Source: Halioglobus sp. | Lineage (GTDB): Bacteria; Pseudomonadota; Gammaproteobacteria; Pseudomonadales; Halieaceae | Direction: 5' to 3' | DNA: 64,000 bases | Assembly (NCBI GenBank): GCA_029246385.1 | Contig: JAQWNG010000025.1 | Span: 248,001 to 312,000, forward strand | Shown here: positions 8,635 to 18,127 of the stretch, piece after piece | Position numbering within the stretch: position 1 is the stretch's first letter | Layout of the letters: each line of letters begins with the position of its first letter | Notes under the pieces: generated by a model | What the model was told of the DNA's origin: nothing | What the model saw: only the letters and a program-made list of their open reading frames with translations | The model's database searches: none | Position numbers and translations under genes: made by a program

Positions 8635-10269
8635 ATGCTCAGACTCAATGAAATTAAACTCCCGCTCGATCATGATGCTGATGCTCTAACGGCGGCCATT
8701 ATCGAGAGGTTGGGTATTGGCGAGGATGATCTCTGCAGCTTTAGTGTTTTCAAGCGCAGTTACGATGCGCGTAAAAAATCCAATATTCTACTGATTTATC
8801 AACTTGATGTTGAGCTGCGCGAGGTGCGAGAGCTTCAGTTATTAGAGCGGTTTCAAAGTGACGCTCGTATTGGCCCTAGCCCGAATACAGACTATTGTTT
8901 TGTCGCCCAAGCCAGTTCGGGTTTTCCACGAGGGCAGCAGCAGCGGCCTCTTGTTATTGGCTTTGGCCCCTGCGGAATCTTGGCAGCACTGCTGCTCGCT
9001 CAGATGGGGCTCAAGCCAATTGTGCTTGAGCGGGGACGCGAGGTGCGTCAACGCACGAAGGATACTTGGGCAATGTGGCGTAAACGTGAACTCAATACCG
9101 AGTCTAATGTGCAGTTTGGTGAGGGTGGGGCCGGCACATTTTCAGACGGCAAGCTCTATAGCCAGATTAAAGACCGCCGGCATTTAGGTCGCAAGGTGCT
9201 GTCCGAATTTGTGCAAGCTGGTGCACCTGAGGAAATTTTGTATGTAAGCAAGCCACATATCGGCACTTTTAAGTTAGTAAAAATGGTAGAAAGGATGCGC
9301 GCCGAAATTATTCGCTTGGGAGGCGAGGTGCGTTTTGAGGGAAAAGTTGAATCACTGTTGCGTGAAGAAGATGCCGACGGCGCGGGCCAGGTAACCGGCC
9401 TGACCATGGCTAGTGGTGAAACCTTGCTGAGTCAACATATCGTGCTGGCGGTAGGACATAGCGCTCGCGACACCTTTGAGATGTTGTCCGATCAGGGCGT
9501 TTATATCGAAGCCAAACCGTTTTCTCTAGGCTTTCGTATTGAGCATCCACAGTCGATAGTCGATCAGGCGCGGTTTGGTGAATACGCGGGCAACCCGATA
9601 TTGGGTGCCGCAGATTACAAGCTGGTACATCATTGTGATAATGGCCGTGCGGTTTACAGTTTTTGTATGTGTCCCGGCGGTACCGTGGTTGCGGCAACGT
9701 CGGAAGAGTGTCGTGTAGTGACTAATGGAATGTCACAGTATTCGCGTAATGAGCGCAATGCTAACTCAGCGATTGTTGTGGGTATAAACCCGGAAGAGGA
9801 TTATCCGGATAATATTTTTGCCGGCATCGACCTGCAGCGCGGACTGGAGTCACTGGCTTATACAATGGGCGGTGGGAATTATAATGCGCCGGCCCAGTTG
9901 GTGGGTGATTTTCTTAAGGGCCAGGCCTCTAAAGCGTTAGGCAGCGTGGTGCCATCTTATCAGCCGGGGGTGACGCTGACGGATTTATCGGATGCATTGC
10001 CAGAGTTTGCGATTGCAGCGATTCGTGAGGCAATTCCGGCGTTCGACAGGCAGATTAAAGGGTTTGCTATGTCTGACGCGGTACTGACCGGGATTGAAAC
10101 CCGAAGCTCATCGCCTATCTGTATTCGACGGGGCAAGGATTACCAGAGTAAAAACACGCGAGGTCTGTACCCGGCCGGCGAGGGTGCCGGCTATGCCGGC
10201 GGTATATTGTCGGCGGCTATAGATGGCATCAAAGTTGCTGAGGCAATGGCGCTGGATATACTTAAGTAA
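8635..10269 (+). CDS. FAD-dependent dehydrogenase of the COG2509 family
   Basis: A 544-residue uncharacterised flavoprotein. An N-terminal alpha-beta domain (about residues 1-95) is followed by the dinucleotide-binding motif GFGPCGILAAL, then FGEGGAGTFSDGKLYSQIKD, and a C-terminal FAD-closing segment (YPAGEGAGYAGGILSAA). This order and length are typical of COG2509 dehydrogenases, for which no firm substrate is known. It follows the HI0933 flavoprotein. No clear terminator is seen between this gene and the convergent radical SAM gene at 10385. Confidence 0.88.
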   Translation: MLRLNEIKLPLDHDADALTAAIIERLGIGEDDLCSFSVFKRSYDARKKSNILLIYQLDVELREVRELQLLERFQSDARIGPSPNTDYCFVAQASSGFPRGQQQRPLVIGFGPCGILAALLLAQMGLKPIVLERGREVRQRTKDTWAMWRKRELNTESNVQFGEGGAGTFSDGKLYSQIKDRRHLGRKVLSEFVQAGAPEEILYVSKPHIGTFKLVKMVERMRAEIIRLGGEVRFEGKVESLLREEDADGAGQVTGLTMASGETLLSQHIVLAVGHSARDTFEMLSDQGVYIEAKPFSLGFRIEHPQSIVDQARFGEYAGNPILGAADYKLVHHCDNGRAVYSFCMCPGGTVVAATSEECRVVTNGMSQYSRNERNANSAIVVGINPEEDYPDNIFAGIDLQRGLESLAYTMGGGNYNAPAQLVGDFLKGQASKALGSVVPSYQPGVTLTDLSDALPEFAIAAIREAIPAFDRQIKGFAMSDAVLTGIETRSSSPICIRRGKDYQSKNTRGLYPAGEGAGYAGGILSAAIDGIKVAEAMALDILK

Positions 10270-10384
10270 ACCACTGACAAATACGCTCGCAGGGCTGGTC
10301 TAACTAGACGCTCCATTTATGCCAGTCGTCTGGCTGTTGAGGTGATGATGCAGATAGGTTCTATCTTCGGTCGTGATCGATATA

Positions 10385-12307
10385 TCAGGCAGGCATGGCT
10401 AAAGCTTGAACCGTCACCGGTTGTAACGCTGCGGTGTGCTCGGCTTTACTGCTAGATCGCTCCGCGTGAATCCACACGCCACCATCTGGATCCTTGATAA
10501 TGTCACCGACGCCGCCGGGAATATGTATGTCGATTTCCGTAGGCTTCTCAGCAAACAAATCTGCAGCCGGAAACTCCATGCCTTCCAAGCTATCTATTAC
10601 CTTATCAGCGTCAAAATTGAACTGTGCAGTAACGTCGCGAGTGGCGCCGGTGTGGGGTGCAAAGGCTTGATCTAACGCCAGTAATTGCGTCACTCGCTGC
10701 TGCAAGCTCGCCGTCTCGACGGTATTGTCCATATGCTCAGTGATCCATTGCATCGCCACACGCCTCACACAGTCATAGGTGCGCTCTGGATAAGTGAATG
10801 AGGTCACAAATAGCTCCTCACGAAACTCATAGACACCCATTTTGTCAGCGGCATCAAGGCCGGGAATTTCTTGACTGAACTCGGCGCACAATGCCTGCAG
10901 CATTGAGCGCATCATGCCTGCCACCGGCACGGTCTCACTCAAGGCTAAATAGCGCAGAGTGAGGGGTATCATGTAGCCACGGCTCATCAACATATGAGCG
11001 GTGATAAGGAAGTAGCCTTCTACCCCTTCTTCTGTAGAAAAGGTCATGCATCCAACAACATACTCTCCCTTGGCTTTACCGTAACCGGCTACCGGCAGTG
11101 TTTCTATCTGATATTCTTCGCGCTTGCCGTAGAATTCCGTGCCGGGCAGCAGGGTGTACCCGAAAATATTAATGGTGGGAAAAACTGCAAAGAGTCGATC
11201 GAGATTGGTCTCGAAGCTGGTCAGATTGTCACCGATCAAGCCCCAGATGAGTTCGCAAGCGATCGGCACACGGGCTTTTGCCATCTCGCGCGCAATAGGC
11301 TCATATTTATTAGCGTCCATATTGGTACGATGACACAGCTCCAGCGCCAGCGGTGTTAAAGTTTGCAGCGCCAAATGGTAATGCGGCAACAAGCTGTTTT
11401 TATGCAACAGTAGTACAATTTCCTGTGATCGCGGGCCGTGTTTTTTGGACCAAGACGTCGCAAACGTGTGCGGTAGCCCGGTACGCTGCTTTATCTCGCA
11501 TAATGCCTTTGCTTTCTCAACATCCTCGCGTAAGGCTCCAAAGTTGGAATCGGTCAGCCAGATGTTTTTAATACCGGCATCTACAATGAAATTCCAGTCC
11601 TGGCGTATGCGGTCCACAGAAAAAGACAACATTTTGGTGCCAATGGCGCCGGTTCCCCACTCGCAAAAGGCGCACTTGAAGGGGCAGCCACGGCTAGTTT
11701 CGTAGGCGATGCAGTCATACGGATTACCCTCATCGTCCAGCAAGCTGATGACGTCAAGGGCTGATGGCAACAGATTGAGATTGCGAAAACGCGGCCGCTC
11801 CGGAGTCATTACTAACTCGTCTTTTTCCACAAAGGCGAGGCCTGCAACGTCATGCCATTGTGCAGGGCCCATTGCGTCCAAAAACTCAGTAAAGGTCGCT
11901 TCGCCCTCGCCCATGACCACGATGTCTACCGCCTCTGAAAAAAGGTAATCACTGGCTTTTTGCACGTGAGGACCCCCGACAACGATCAATAGCTCGGGAC
12001 ACAAGACTTTGACTTTCCGCATTAAATCGAGAAACTCCGCGGCGTTCCATGTATAAACAGAAAAACCCATTACCGGTTGCATGCCCTGAGCTGCGGCTGC
12101 CTGCGCGCGAGGGAGTTCCTCTTGTTGCCATTGTTCGAGCCACTGAGCAATGCGCTCAGGGTGATTAACAAAATGCACCAGTTGGATGTCTGTCTGGGCG
12201 GTTTTTTTACCAAACGTATGATAATAAGCTTTGAGTCCCCCAGTGGTCATAGGGGCGGCAGGAAAAGTGTCTGAATCTAGGGATAAAAGCCATATGGGAC
12301 GCTGCAT
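10385..12307 (-). CDS. B12-binding-domain radical SAM protein
   Basis: A predicted 640-residue cobalamin-type radical SAM enzyme. The N-terminal third has a cobalamin-binding Rossmann-like fold (VVGGPHVQ... VVMGEGE) without an obvious DxHxxG loop. The [4Fe-4S]-binding motif is CPFKCAFC (CxxxCxxC), within SRGCPFKCAFCEWG, followed by a TIM-barrel region and a C-terminal extension of about 200 residues. Relatives are methyltransferases, cyclases or other radical enzymes. The reaction here is unknown. The ATG at 12307 is preferred to an in-frame TTG at 12349. It lies about 100 nt after nspC on the same strand, downstream of a polyamine gene block. Confidence 0.85.
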   Translation of the reverse strand: MQRPIWLLSLDSDTFPAAPMTTGGLKAYYHTFGKKTAQTDIQLVHFVNHPERIAQWLEQWQQEELPRAQAAAAQGMQPVMGFSVYTWNAAEFLDLMRKVKVLCPELLIVVGGPHVQKASDYLFSEAVDIVVMGEGEATFTEFLDAMGPAQWHDVAGLAFVEKDELVMTPERPRFRNLNLLPSALDVISLLDDEGNPYDCIAYETSRGCPFKCAFCEWGTGAIGTKMLSFSVDRIRQDWNFIVDAGIKNIWLTDSNFGALREDVEKAKALCEIKQRTGLPHTFATSWSKKHGPRSQEIVLLLHKNSLLPHYHLALQTLTPLALELCHRTNMDANKYEPIAREMAKARVPIACELIWGLIGDNLTSFETNLDRLFAVFPTINIFGYTLLPGTEFYGKREEYQIETLPVAGYGKAKGEYVVGCMTFSTEEGVEGYFLITAHMLMSRGYMIPLTLRYLALSETVPVAGMMRSMLQALCAEFSQEIPGLDAADKMGVYEFREELFVTSFTYPERTYDCVRRVAMQWITEHMDNTVETASLQQRVTQLLALDQAFAPHTGATRDVTAQFNFDADKVIDSLEGMEFPAADLFAEKPTEIDIHIPGGVGDIIKDPDGGVWIHAERSSSKAEHTAALQPVTVQALAMPA

Positions 12308-12409
12308 GTTACGAATATCCGCTTTAATAAAAGCAGTAAGTATCGCCAACCTTGCCGCGAATGTCAGCGAATTTTTCTTGCACTCGGATTTAAAGGTCTA
12401 GTGGATATA

Positions 12410-13576
12410 TTAGGACAGTCGATCCTTGAACGACTCGTAGCCGAACTCACGGACAATCTCAAGTTCGTCAGTTTCCGAATTCCATAGTGCAATCGCGGGT
12501 AGTTTAGTGCCGTTGAAGGTGCTGGTTTTGACCATGGTGTAGTGGGACATGTCGCCGAACATAAGGCGCTGCCCGACGTGTAGAGGTTTGGCAAAGCTAT
12601 AATCGCCCAAGACGTCGCCCGCTAGGCAGGTCAGACCGCCCAAGCGGTAGGTATGTTCGAGCTCCTCTGGCTCTGATGCCCCTATAACGTCGGCGCGGTA
12701 GGGCATCTCCAGCAGGTCCGGCATGTGACAGGTTGCAGAAGTATCAACAATAGCCTGCTCTAGTTGATTCCAGCTTAGGTCCAATACTTCTGTAACCAAA
12801 ACACCGGTGCCAACAGCAATGGCCTCGCCAGGCTCTAGGTAAACCTGTACGTCATACCGGCTGGAGAACGCACGAATACACGCGATCAATTCGTCTGTCT
12901 GGTAGCCTGGAAGCGTGATGTGATGCCCGCCACCAAAATTGACCCACTGCAGAGTACCCAGCAAGTGTCCGAATTGTTCTTCTACCACTCGCAGTGTTCG
13001 CTGCAGCGGTGGAAAATCTTGCTCGCACAGTGTGTGAAAGTGCAGACCACTGATGTGTTCAAGTTCGCCGGCATCCAATTGTGATAGCGGAATACCTAGC
13101 CGCGACCCTGGGGCGCATGGGTCATAGATTGGAGCGCTCCCCTCGGAGTGCTCGGGGTTGATTCGCAGGCCAAATCTCAGTTCAGGCCGGCGGCTTCTGG
13201 CCTTCAATGCTAGCGGTCGAAAGCGACGCCACTGCGCACAGCTGTTAAAGACAACGTGGTCAGCAATTTCGAGAATTTCCTTTAAATCGTCTTCGCTGTA
13301 GGCGGCGCTGAACACATGAACTTCGCCTGCATAGTGTTCTCTGCCCAGGCGAGCCTCGTGAAGGCCGCTGGCACAAGTGCCGCTCAGGTAGCTAGATACT
13401 AGGGGCGCTAGGCGCCACATAGAAAACGCCTTTAGGGCGGACAGCACTCTCGCGCCACTGTCTTCAGCCAAATGCGCGAGGATTTTCAAGTTGCGCTCTA
13501 CTGCGACCTCATCAACCACAAAACAGGGTGACGGCAGCCGCTCGAGATTCAGTTTTTGAAAGTTCGTGAATTGCAT
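12410..13576 (-). CDS. nspC: Carboxynorspermidine/carboxyspermidine decarboxylase NspC
   Basis: A 388-residue PLP enzyme of the alanine-racemase fold that decarboxylates carboxy(nor)spermidine to the triamine. The PLP lysine lies in VLSALKAFSMW near the N-terminus. Other family markers are HFHTLCEQ, WVNFGGGHH and a C-terminal GDYSF...GQRLMFGDMSHYTMVK region. It starts 18 nt after the stop of the gene for its partner, carboxynorspermidine synthase. This pairing is what identifies it rather than diaminopimelate decarboxylase (a separate lysA lies at 32152-33417). Confidence 0.92.
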   Translation of the reverse strand: MQFTNFQKLNLERLPSPCFVVDEVAVERNLKILAHLAEDSGARVLSALKAFSMWRLAPLVSSYLSGTCASGLHEARLGREHYAGEVHVFSAAYSEDDLKEILEIADHVVFNSCAQWRRFRPLALKARSRRPELRFGLRINPEHSEGSAPIYDPCAPGSRLGIPLSQLDAGELEHISGLHFHTLCEQDFPPLQRTLRVVEEQFGHLLGTLQWVNFGGGHHITLPGYQTDELIACIRAFSSRYDVQVYLEPGEAIAVGTGVLVTEVLDLSWNQLEQAIVDTSATCHMPDLLEMPYRADVIGASEPEELEHTYRLGGLTCLAGDVLGDYSFAKPLHVGQRLMFGDMSHYTMVKTSTFNGTKLPAIALWNSETDELEIVREFGYESFKDRLS

Positions 13577-13594
13577 AACCCTATTTCCGTCGGT

Positions 13595-14806
13595 CTATTT
13601 CCCGACGATATCCAGCTGAAAACTCGGATCTAGCTCCACCACTTTCCACGGTAACCCATAACGATTCATGTCGCACATAAACGGGTCGGGATCGCACTGC
13701 TCTATATTCCACACGCCGGGTTTGCGCCACTTGCCCTCAAGTATCATTTTGGCACCAATGGCCGCAGGAACTCCTGTAGTGTAGGAAATGGCCTGTGACT
13801 GGACTTCCTCATAGCAGCGTTGGTGGTCGCTGATATTGTAGATATACATCACCTTTTCTTTGCCGTTTTTGACTCCGCGCACGATGCAACCGATGCACGT
13901 TTTGCCTTTGGTGAGACCTCCTAACGCAGAGGGCTCGGGCAGTAGTTGTGCTAAAAATTGAATGGGCACTATAGATTGACCCTGAAAGTCGACAGGCGAG
14001 ATGCTAGTCAGTCCAACATTTTCAAGGACCTCCAGGTGTTTTAAATAATTGTCAGAAAAACTCATCCAAAACTGGGCGCGTATAAGACTGGGAAAATGCG
14101 TGCTGAGTGATTCCAGTTCTTCATGATACATCCGATAAATATTAAATGTGCCAACACCCTCCGGGCAGCTATAGCGGGCCTTCTTTGTCATGGCCGCTGT
14201 CGTCACAAACTCGCCGTTCTCCCAGTGGCGGCACGCGGCTGACACTTCACGAATATTAATCTCAGGGTTGAAATTAGTGGCAAAGGGATAGCCGTGATCG
14301 CCGCCGTTGATATCGATGATGTCGAGTTCATGAATTTCATCCAGGTAGTGTTTGGCGATATAGGCAGTAAAGACGTTGGTAGCCCCGGGGTCGAATCCGC
14401 TGCCTAACAGTGCAGTCAATCCTGCGTCCACAAAACGTTGCTGGTAATCCCATTGCCATCGATACTCAAATTGGGCCGTATCAATCGGCTCGTAGTTGGC
14501 GGTATCCAAGTAGTGAACGCCAGTCTCAAGGCAAGCATCCATAATGGTCAGGTCCTGATAGGGTAGCGCTACGTTGATAACAAGTTTCGGCTCTTCTCTG
14601 CGCAGCAGTTTGACCAGTGCGGGTACATCGTCGGCATCTACTTGTGCCGTGTGGATCGGTCGGCTCAGCTGGGCGGCAATCGCCTGACACTTGGATTCGG
14701 TACGACTGGCTAGAACGATTTCAGTAAACACCTCGCTCAGCTGTGCACATTTGTGCGCCACTACGCCGCCGACACCGCCAGCGCCGATTATCATCACCTT
14801 AGACAT
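13595..14806 (-). CDS. Carboxynorspermidine synthase (saccharopine dehydrogenase family)
   Basis: A 403-residue member of the saccharopine-dehydrogenase fold, predicted to condense aspartate semialdehyde with a diamine (putrescine or diaminopropane) using NADPH. The N-terminal Rossmann motif GAGGVGGVVAHK is clear, and the segment VLASRTESKCQ fits NADPH binding. The identity as carboxynorspermidine synthase rests on the following nspC gene (18 nt gap) and the preceding speA (26 nt gap). The product could be carboxyspermidine or carboxynorspermidine depending on the diamine used. Confidence 0.92.
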   Translation of the reverse strand: MSKVMIIGAGGVGGVVAHKCAQLSEVFTEIVLASRTESKCQAIAAQLSRPIHTAQVDADDVPALVKLLRREEPKLVINVALPYQDLTIMDACLETGVHYLDTANYEPIDTAQFEYRWQWDYQQRFVDAGLTALLGSGFDPGATNVFTAYIAKHYLDEIHELDIIDINGGDHGYPFATNFNPEINIREVSAACRHWENGEFVTTAAMTKKARYSCPEGVGTFNIYRMYHEELESLSTHFPSLIRAQFWMSFSDNYLKHLEVLENVGLTSISPVDFQGQSIVPIQFLAQLLPEPSALGGLTKGKTCIGCIVRGVKNGKEKVMYIYNISDHQRCYEEVQSQAISYTTGVPAAIGAKMILEGKWRKPGVWNIEQCDPDPFMCDMNRYGLPWKVVELDPSFQLDIVGK

Positions 14807-14832
14807 TGCCTTTCGCCTTTTCTTTATCTGTT

Positions 14833-16779
14833 TTATTCATGCTCAAAATACGTGTAGCCGTTCAAGCTTTCTTTAAAAGCCCGCAAAATCTCCTGACGTT
14901 GCGCAACACTTATTTTACCGGCGCGCACTGCATCTTCCGCCACTAAGCGAAACTTTTCTTGCATCTGTTTGGGTTCATATTCGACATAGCTGAGCACATC
15001 AGAGATACTGTCACCGTGAAATTCCCGCTCAAATTCGAATGCGCCACCGGAATCGATGGCAACATTGACCACGTTGGTATCGCCAAACAGGTTGTGTAAG
15101 TCGCCAAGCGTTTCCTGATAGGCGCCCACAAGGAATACGCCAATGTAGTAGTCCTCGTTTGGTTTTAATGCGTGCAGGCTCAGTGTCCGACTGATCCCGT
15201 CTGGAGTAGAAAAGTGATCTATCTTGCCATCACAGTCACAGGTTAAGTCGGCCAATACTGCCGACCGGGTGGGCTGCTCATTTAAGCGATGAATCGGCAT
15301 AATAGGAAACACTTGATCAATAGCCCATATATCCGGAAGTGACTGAAACAAGCTGAAATTACCGTAGTAAATATCTGACAACAGCTCTGGCAGATTTTCG
15401 AGTTCAGGTGGCACTCTGTTCAACTGAGGGAGTATCGCCGCTACTTTCTGCAGCACGGCTAGATATATGTTTTCCCCTAATGCCCTCTCCCTCAGAGTAG
15501 CTTGACCATGATGAAACTCCTCGCGCAATTCATCTCGATAGAACAGGGCATCGTTATAACTCTCCTGAAAGTTTTCCGCGCACACTGTGTTGAGTGCCGA
15601 TTGAAGGTTTATCAGCGTCTCATTACATTTGGCCGGTAGCGTGTTGGCGATCGAGCCGGGATTACTGGTGCGCACATCGAGTATATTGAACAGCAACATC
15701 GAGGAATAGGCGACAGTGGCACGGCCGGACTCGCTAATAATGACAGGATGCGCAACGCCCAGTGGGTCTAGCGTCTCACAAATACTCTCCACAATATTGA
15801 TGCAGTACTCATGCAGTTGGTAGTTCATGCTGTTAGTGCTGTTGGTGCGCGCGCCCTCGTAGTCTACTGCGAGGCCACCGCCTAGGTCGAGGTAACCCAT
15901 TGGTGCGCCCTCCTCAATTAGGCCGGCGTAAAAGCGGCAGGCATCTAGTACTCCGCTGCGTACATTGCGAATATTGGGAATCTGCGAACCTAAATGGCAG
16001 TGCAATAACTGCAGACAGTGCAACATTCCTACGTCGCGCAGGTTATCCGCAATACTGATTAGTGCGTCTGTAGACAGTCCAAATATAGAGCGATCTCCAC
16101 TGTCTTGGCTCCAGTGACCGTCAACCGCGACGCTGTTTTTGATACGTACACCAATCAGTGGCTCGACGCCTAGTATTCGACTGCGCTCAAGTAGGAGCGG
16201 TAATTCGGCTATGGATTCCAGTACAAAAAAACACGCAATGCCCATTTGTCTGGCATAGAGTCCTAGGTCGATAAACTCGGCATCTTTGTAGCCATTACAT
16301 ACAATCAAACTGTCGTGGTCTTTCAGGTGGGACAGCGCGATAATCAATTCTGCTTTGCTGCCGGCTTCAAAGCCATGGTGATAACGGCGCCCGTAGTCGG
16401 CGATTTCTTCGATAACATGGCACTGCTGGTTAACCTTGATCGGAAATACGCCGCGGTAGGTATTTTGATAGCCGCCCTGCTTTATCGCCCGCGCAAACGA
16501 GTCATTTATGGTCTTGATGCGATGATCAAGCAGATTGCGGATACGCAACACCGCCGGCATGTGCAGCCCTCTCGCCCGCATCCCCAATACGATATCCATG
16601 ATAGAGACAGCGACCTGATGATCTCCAAAGTCTACATTAACCTGGGCTTCCCCCTGTTCAGAAAGATCAAAGTATCCAGCGCCCCAGGTATTGATGCCGT
16701 AGAGTTCGGCACTGCGCTCGCTACTCCAACCTGTAGGCGTGTTTGCAGCTGATGTGATGGTTGATGGTTTTGTGGGCAT
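14833..16779 (-). CDS. speA: Biosynthetic arginine decarboxylase SpeA
   Basis: A predicted 648-residue PLP-dependent arginine decarboxylase converting arginine to agmatine, of the usual size for the family. The PLP lysine is in FPIKVNQQ, with HCHLGSQI and LDLGGGLAVDYEG further on. The ATG at 16779 has a GAGAGA Shine-Dalgarno-like sequence and is preferred to the upstream GTG at 16800. It heads a minus-strand unit with carboxynorspermidine synthase and nspC. The enzymes from agmatine to putrescine are not in the window. Confidence 0.95.
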   Translation of the reverse strand: MPTKPSTITSAANTPTGWSSERSAELYGINTWGAGYFDLSEQGEAQVNVDFGDHQVAVSIMDIVLGMRARGLHMPAVLRIRNLLDHRIKTINDSFARAIKQGGYQNTYRGVFPIKVNQQCHVIEEIADYGRRYHHGFEAGSKAELIIALSHLKDHDSLIVCNGYKDAEFIDLGLYARQMGIACFFVLESIAELPLLLERSRILGVEPLIGVRIKNSVAVDGHWSQDSGDRSIFGLSTDALISIADNLRDVGMLHCLQLLHCHLGSQIPNIRNVRSGVLDACRFYAGLIEEGAPMGYLDLGGGLAVDYEGARTNSTNSMNYQLHEYCINIVESICETLDPLGVAHPVIISESGRATVAYSSMLLFNILDVRTSNPGSIANTLPAKCNETLINLQSALNTVCAENFQESYNDALFYRDELREEFHHGQATLRERALGENIYLAVLQKVAAILPQLNRVPPELENLPELLSDIYYGNFSLFQSLPDIWAIDQVFPIMPIHRLNEQPTRSAVLADLTCDCDGKIDHFSTPDGISRTLSLHALKPNEDYYIGVFLVGAYQETLGDLHNLFGDTNVVNVAIDSGGAFEFEREFHGDSISDVLSYVEYEPKQMQEKFRLVAEDAVRAGKISVAQRQEILRAFKESLNGYTYFEHE

Positions 16780-17056
16780 AAGTTGTCTCTCGTCATGCAC
16801 ATGCGGCTACTAATCGGCGGCTAACATGCCGTTGCACCGGTGGGTACTGTGCCGATACTAGCTCTGACGCCAAATCAGGGCCTAGAGCACTGCGTAAAGA
16901 AGCACTTTGCCAACCGTAAGAGCATGCGCCCGTCACGCGCACAAGATCAGAACGTGCCACTTTAGAGGGACGGTTGGCCCCAACACAAAACACCATTATT
17001 TTCTCTCTCCAGTTAAGGCCTAAACTGTCGCAATACCAATGCAATTTCATGCGCAT

Positions 17057-17365
17057 GACTGGCCATTCGACGACATAAGATGTCCATTGTCAAAGTGTCG
17101 CCGCGATTTTATTCCTGCCCAACCAGAACGCAAGTTTTTTTTGAGTCGAACGCGCCTTACATCACAACGAAGCTCGACTGGGACAGGTTGAAAAGGCGCT
17201 GATATAACCTTACGCTATAGCGCTGTTTGAAAGCTGCACAGTGTAGTCTGAACAGGTATTTTCGTGAGTCTCTTGTTGCCGGCGTTGCGCCGGATACGAC
17301 TGCTTGCATCTAAGGTCTGTTTGACGCGCGTTTGCGCTATTTTTTTTGAGTAAGAGGGACAGTGA
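17057..17365. other. Intergenic region between speA leader and NUDIX gene
   Basis: About 310 bp without a supported gene. It holds a GC hairpin CCGGCG-TTG-CGCCGG (17279-17293). Close upstream of the NUDIX start there is a weak GCGC-GTTT-GCGC hairpin followed by a T-rich run (17326-17347), which resembles a small terminator or attenuator. No coding signal is visible. Confidence 0.5.
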
Positions 17366-18103
17366 ATGAACTGCAATGAGCAGCGTGACTCCAATTACGT
17401 TTCGCCGGATGAATTGCGCATTACTCCCCGTGCAGTGCGTCCTAAGGATGCAGCCACTCTCATTATTGTGCGTGGCGGGGGGAAGGAGCCACGCGTGTTA
17501 CTGGGCAAGCGTGCCGCAAGCCATAAGTTCATGCCAAATAAATTTGTTTTTCCCGGTGGCAAGGTGGACCCGGCAGATAGCCGCATTGTGCCGCCGCACG
17601 ATTTGCACCCGCAAGTGATGGAACGTTTGCGCCGAGGTTGCTCTGAAGTGCGAGCTCGCGCGCTCGCATTAGCTGCAATTCGTGAGACCTACGAGGAGAC
17701 AGGACTGCTTGTTGGAGAGTCCTATACGCCCACATTAAAAACCCGCTCGCGACACTGGGCTAATTTTTTACAGCATGATGTCAATCCGCGGCTGGATGTC
17801 CTTCAGCTTATTGCTCGAGCCATTACGCCGCCCTATCGCAGCCGCCGATTCGACGCTCGCTTCTTCATGGTTGATGCGGAGCATATTCAAGGGGAGATAC
17901 ATGAGCGACCGCAGGGCTCCGGAGAGCTATTAGATTTGCATTGGGTGGGGCTATCAAAGGCGCAGGGCATGGATCAGCTCCCGCACATCACTCGAGCCGT
18001 GTTGCAGGAGCTGGAACGGCGATTACGCGAGGGCGCTGGCCCCGAAGTTCCTGGCCCCTTTGTTCTTGTGCGGCATGGCAAATCTGTGACTGAGTCAATC
18101 TGA
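17366..18103 (+). CDS. NUDIX hydrolase (NUDT19-like, extended Nudix box)
   Basis: A 245-residue NUDIX family protein. The core catalytic part RETYEETGL (REUxEExGU) is present and is preceded, with an insertion of about 45 residues, by FPGGKVDPADS. This split box is typical of the NUDT19-like group, some of which hydrolyse CoA derivatives. The first Glu of the canonical box is not at its usual place. The start is ATG at 17366 with AGAGGGA upstream. It stands alone and converges on the DUF4136 lipoprotein gene. The substrate is not known. Confidence 0.85.
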   Translation: MNCNEQRDSNYVSPDELRITPRAVRPKDAATLIIVRGGGKEPRVLLGKRAASHKFMPNKFVFPGGKVDPADSRIVPPHDLHPQVMERLRRGCSEVRARALALAAIRETYEETGLLVGESYTPTLKTRSRHWANFLQHDVNPRLDVLQLIARAITPPYRSRRFDARFFMVDAEHIQGEIHERPQGSGELLDLHWVGLSKAQGMDQLPHITRAVLQELERRLREGAGPEVPGPFVLVRHGKSVTESI

Positions 18104-18127
18104 CATCTGCTGCCCGGCCAATTAATA

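Noticed and set aside
16793-17056. 87-codon minus-strand open frame just upstream of speA, whose end overlaps the alternative speA GTG
   Set aside because: The translation has no domain, signal or family look, and no Shine-Dalgarno sequence was seen. A leader peptide cannot be excluded but is not supported.
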